Of a stretch of 64,000 bases of DNA, positions 63,238 through 64,000 are shown one piece after another. The notes under the pieces are model-generated. The model worked only from the letters and a program-made list of their open reading frames with translations, had not been told where the DNA came from and ran no database searches. The translations under genes and the position numbers were made by a program. The DNA is taken from contig NZ_GG749280.1 of assembly GCF_000160555.1 (NCBI RefSeq), positions 49,840 through 113,839 of the forward strand. Reading direction: 5' to 3'. The first letter of the stretch is position 1. Every line of letters starts with the position of its first letter. This stretch comes from Centipeda noxia ATCC 43541 (GTDB lineage Bacteria > Bacillota > Negativicutes > Selenomonadales > Selenomonadaceae).

Positions 63238-64000
63238 ATGAACAGTGAGAAGAGAGTTCTGTATGCGCCACTCTGCGATGCTTTTATATTGGTCTTCGTC
63301 GCCGCCCTCGCTCTCGTTCTGACTGCGTCGCTCCTCGCGCGCACAGGCATGCCGTTCACAGCGGCGTATCCATGCGGCATTGTTGCCTGTGTCATTGGAA
63401 CGCTCATGGCTTCGCGCGGCGGAAGGACGCTGATTGCGCTCCCCTCTCCGTCCATTACGGCATGGTTGGTCTATGAGGAGATCATCGCACGCGGCATTGC
63501 GTGGCAGGAACTGCTCGGCATCGCCGCGGTCGTCTCCTTCTCAGGCGCTCTGCTCACACGCACAAAATATGCAGCTGCACTGCAGGCGTCGCTTCCTCCG
63601 ATCATACGGACGGGTCTCATCTTTGGTCTGGGACTTACGATGCTGATAACAGCAGCCCTCTACGCACGTATCCTGCTGCCTTCCCCATGGGCACTGACCA
63701 TGGGAGGCTCACTCTCCGACCCGCTGACTTACTACACACTGATCGGCGTCCTGCTGGTTCTTCTCCTGCATGCAATGCGCGTGCGCTTTGCTCTGCCGCT
63801 CGGAATGGGAATTGTCACTGCCCTCACATGGGCGGAGGGTTTTTGGGAGATTCCTGCAGTGCCGTTTCTCCAACCGGATATACTGGCCACGGCATTTGTC
63901 CTGACAGCACCGGACGCAGGTGATTTTCTTTCGGCCGCTGCTCTTGGTCTGACGCTCCTGTTCACACTTGCACTCGAAAGCACAGTCGTACTCTCGGCGC
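63238..64000 (+). CDS. NCS2/AzgA-like purine permease, N-terminal part (divergent)
   Basis: The first 254 codons of a membrane protein cut by the right edge. It has at least seven hydrophobic segments. The arrangement (GMPFTAAYPCGIVACVIGTL, then PPIIRTGLIFGLGLTMLITA, then YTLIGVLLVLLLHAMRVR) resembles guanine/hypoxanthine permeases of the AzgA type, where an APGMGLNAFFAY segment follows the second helix. Here that segment reads LPSPSITAWLVYEE, so it is divergent and may be a different member. ATG 63238 follows GGGAGG by 6 bases. Substrate and C terminus are unknown. Confidence 0.6.
   Translation, partial: MNSEKRVLYAPLCDAFILVFVAALALVLTASLLARTGMPFTAAYPCGIVACVIGTLMASRGGRTLIALPSPSITAWLVYEEIIARGIAWQELLGIAAVVSFSGALLTRTKYAAALQASLPPIIRTGLIFGLGLTMLITAALYARILLPSPWALTMGGSLSDPLTYYTLIGVLLVLLLHAMRVRFALPLGMGIVTALTWAEGFWEIPAVPFLQPDILATAFVLTAPDAGDFLSAAALGLTLLFTLALESTVVLSA

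Overview
The window is 64 kb of gene-dense, roughly 55-60% G+C chromosome with strong third-position G/C bias, frequent TTG/GTG starts and good AGGAGG-type ribosome binding sites. Class III fructose-bisphosphatase, a Bacillus-type Fnr with a C-terminal cysteine cluster, HD-GYP and U32 proteins, cytochrome bd and a NarGHJI nitrate reductase together suggest a Firmicutes/Negativicutes anaerobe of the Selenomonas type. That assignment is inference. I see no phage, insertion sequence, CRISPR array or rRNA; the content is mostly core and metabolic.

Layout: fbp (partial), an orphan osmoprotectant permease/binding-protein fusion and a medium-chain dehydrogenase (1-3.0 kb, minus). A degenerate P-type ATPase stands in front of cydABDC plus a coupled helical-repeat-like protein (3.2-11.1 kb, plus). 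A secreted PDZ-like protein (11.2-12.5 kb) is followed by a plus-strand run of U32 protein, class III aminotransferase, phosphoribosyltransferase and Lgt (12.8-17.5 kb). Next is a five-gene Opp/Nik-type ABC importer behind a predicted cobalamin riboswitch with its own terminator (17.6-22.8 kb). A ferric-type ABC importer with two different ATPases follows (23.0-28.0 kb), then a small MGMT-family protein, two valine tRNAs, a flavin reductase, a Crp-family regulator and bioB (28.3-31.5 kb).

The centre holds a tightly overlapped metallophosphoesterase / GT41-like glycosyltransferase / methyltransferase cluster with an AEC transporter (31.6-36.0 kb), uvrBA, an HD-GYP protein that lacks the HD histidine, and leuS (36-44.7 kb). 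Then come a TSUP exporter, an APC permease, a DUF3298/4163-like secreted protein and a YigZ-family protein (44.9-48.5 kb).

From 48.6 to 57.2 kb lies a nitrate respiration block: fnr, the divergent narK, and narGHJI on the minus strand. Both narK and narG carry a TGTGA-N6-TCACA box placed where it would sit at about -41.5, so this looks like a compact Fnr-controlled regulon. In this sequence, however, narG is broken by one in-frame TAG where a tryptophan codon is expected. The right end has thrE, a short coding remnant, an alanine module (ald, APC permease, alr) and a partial membrane protein resembling NCS2/AzgA purine permeases.

The cyd and nar blocks point to a facultative respiratory capacity: a high-affinity oxygen-consuming bd oxidase and nitrate reduction switched on by Fnr under low oxygen.
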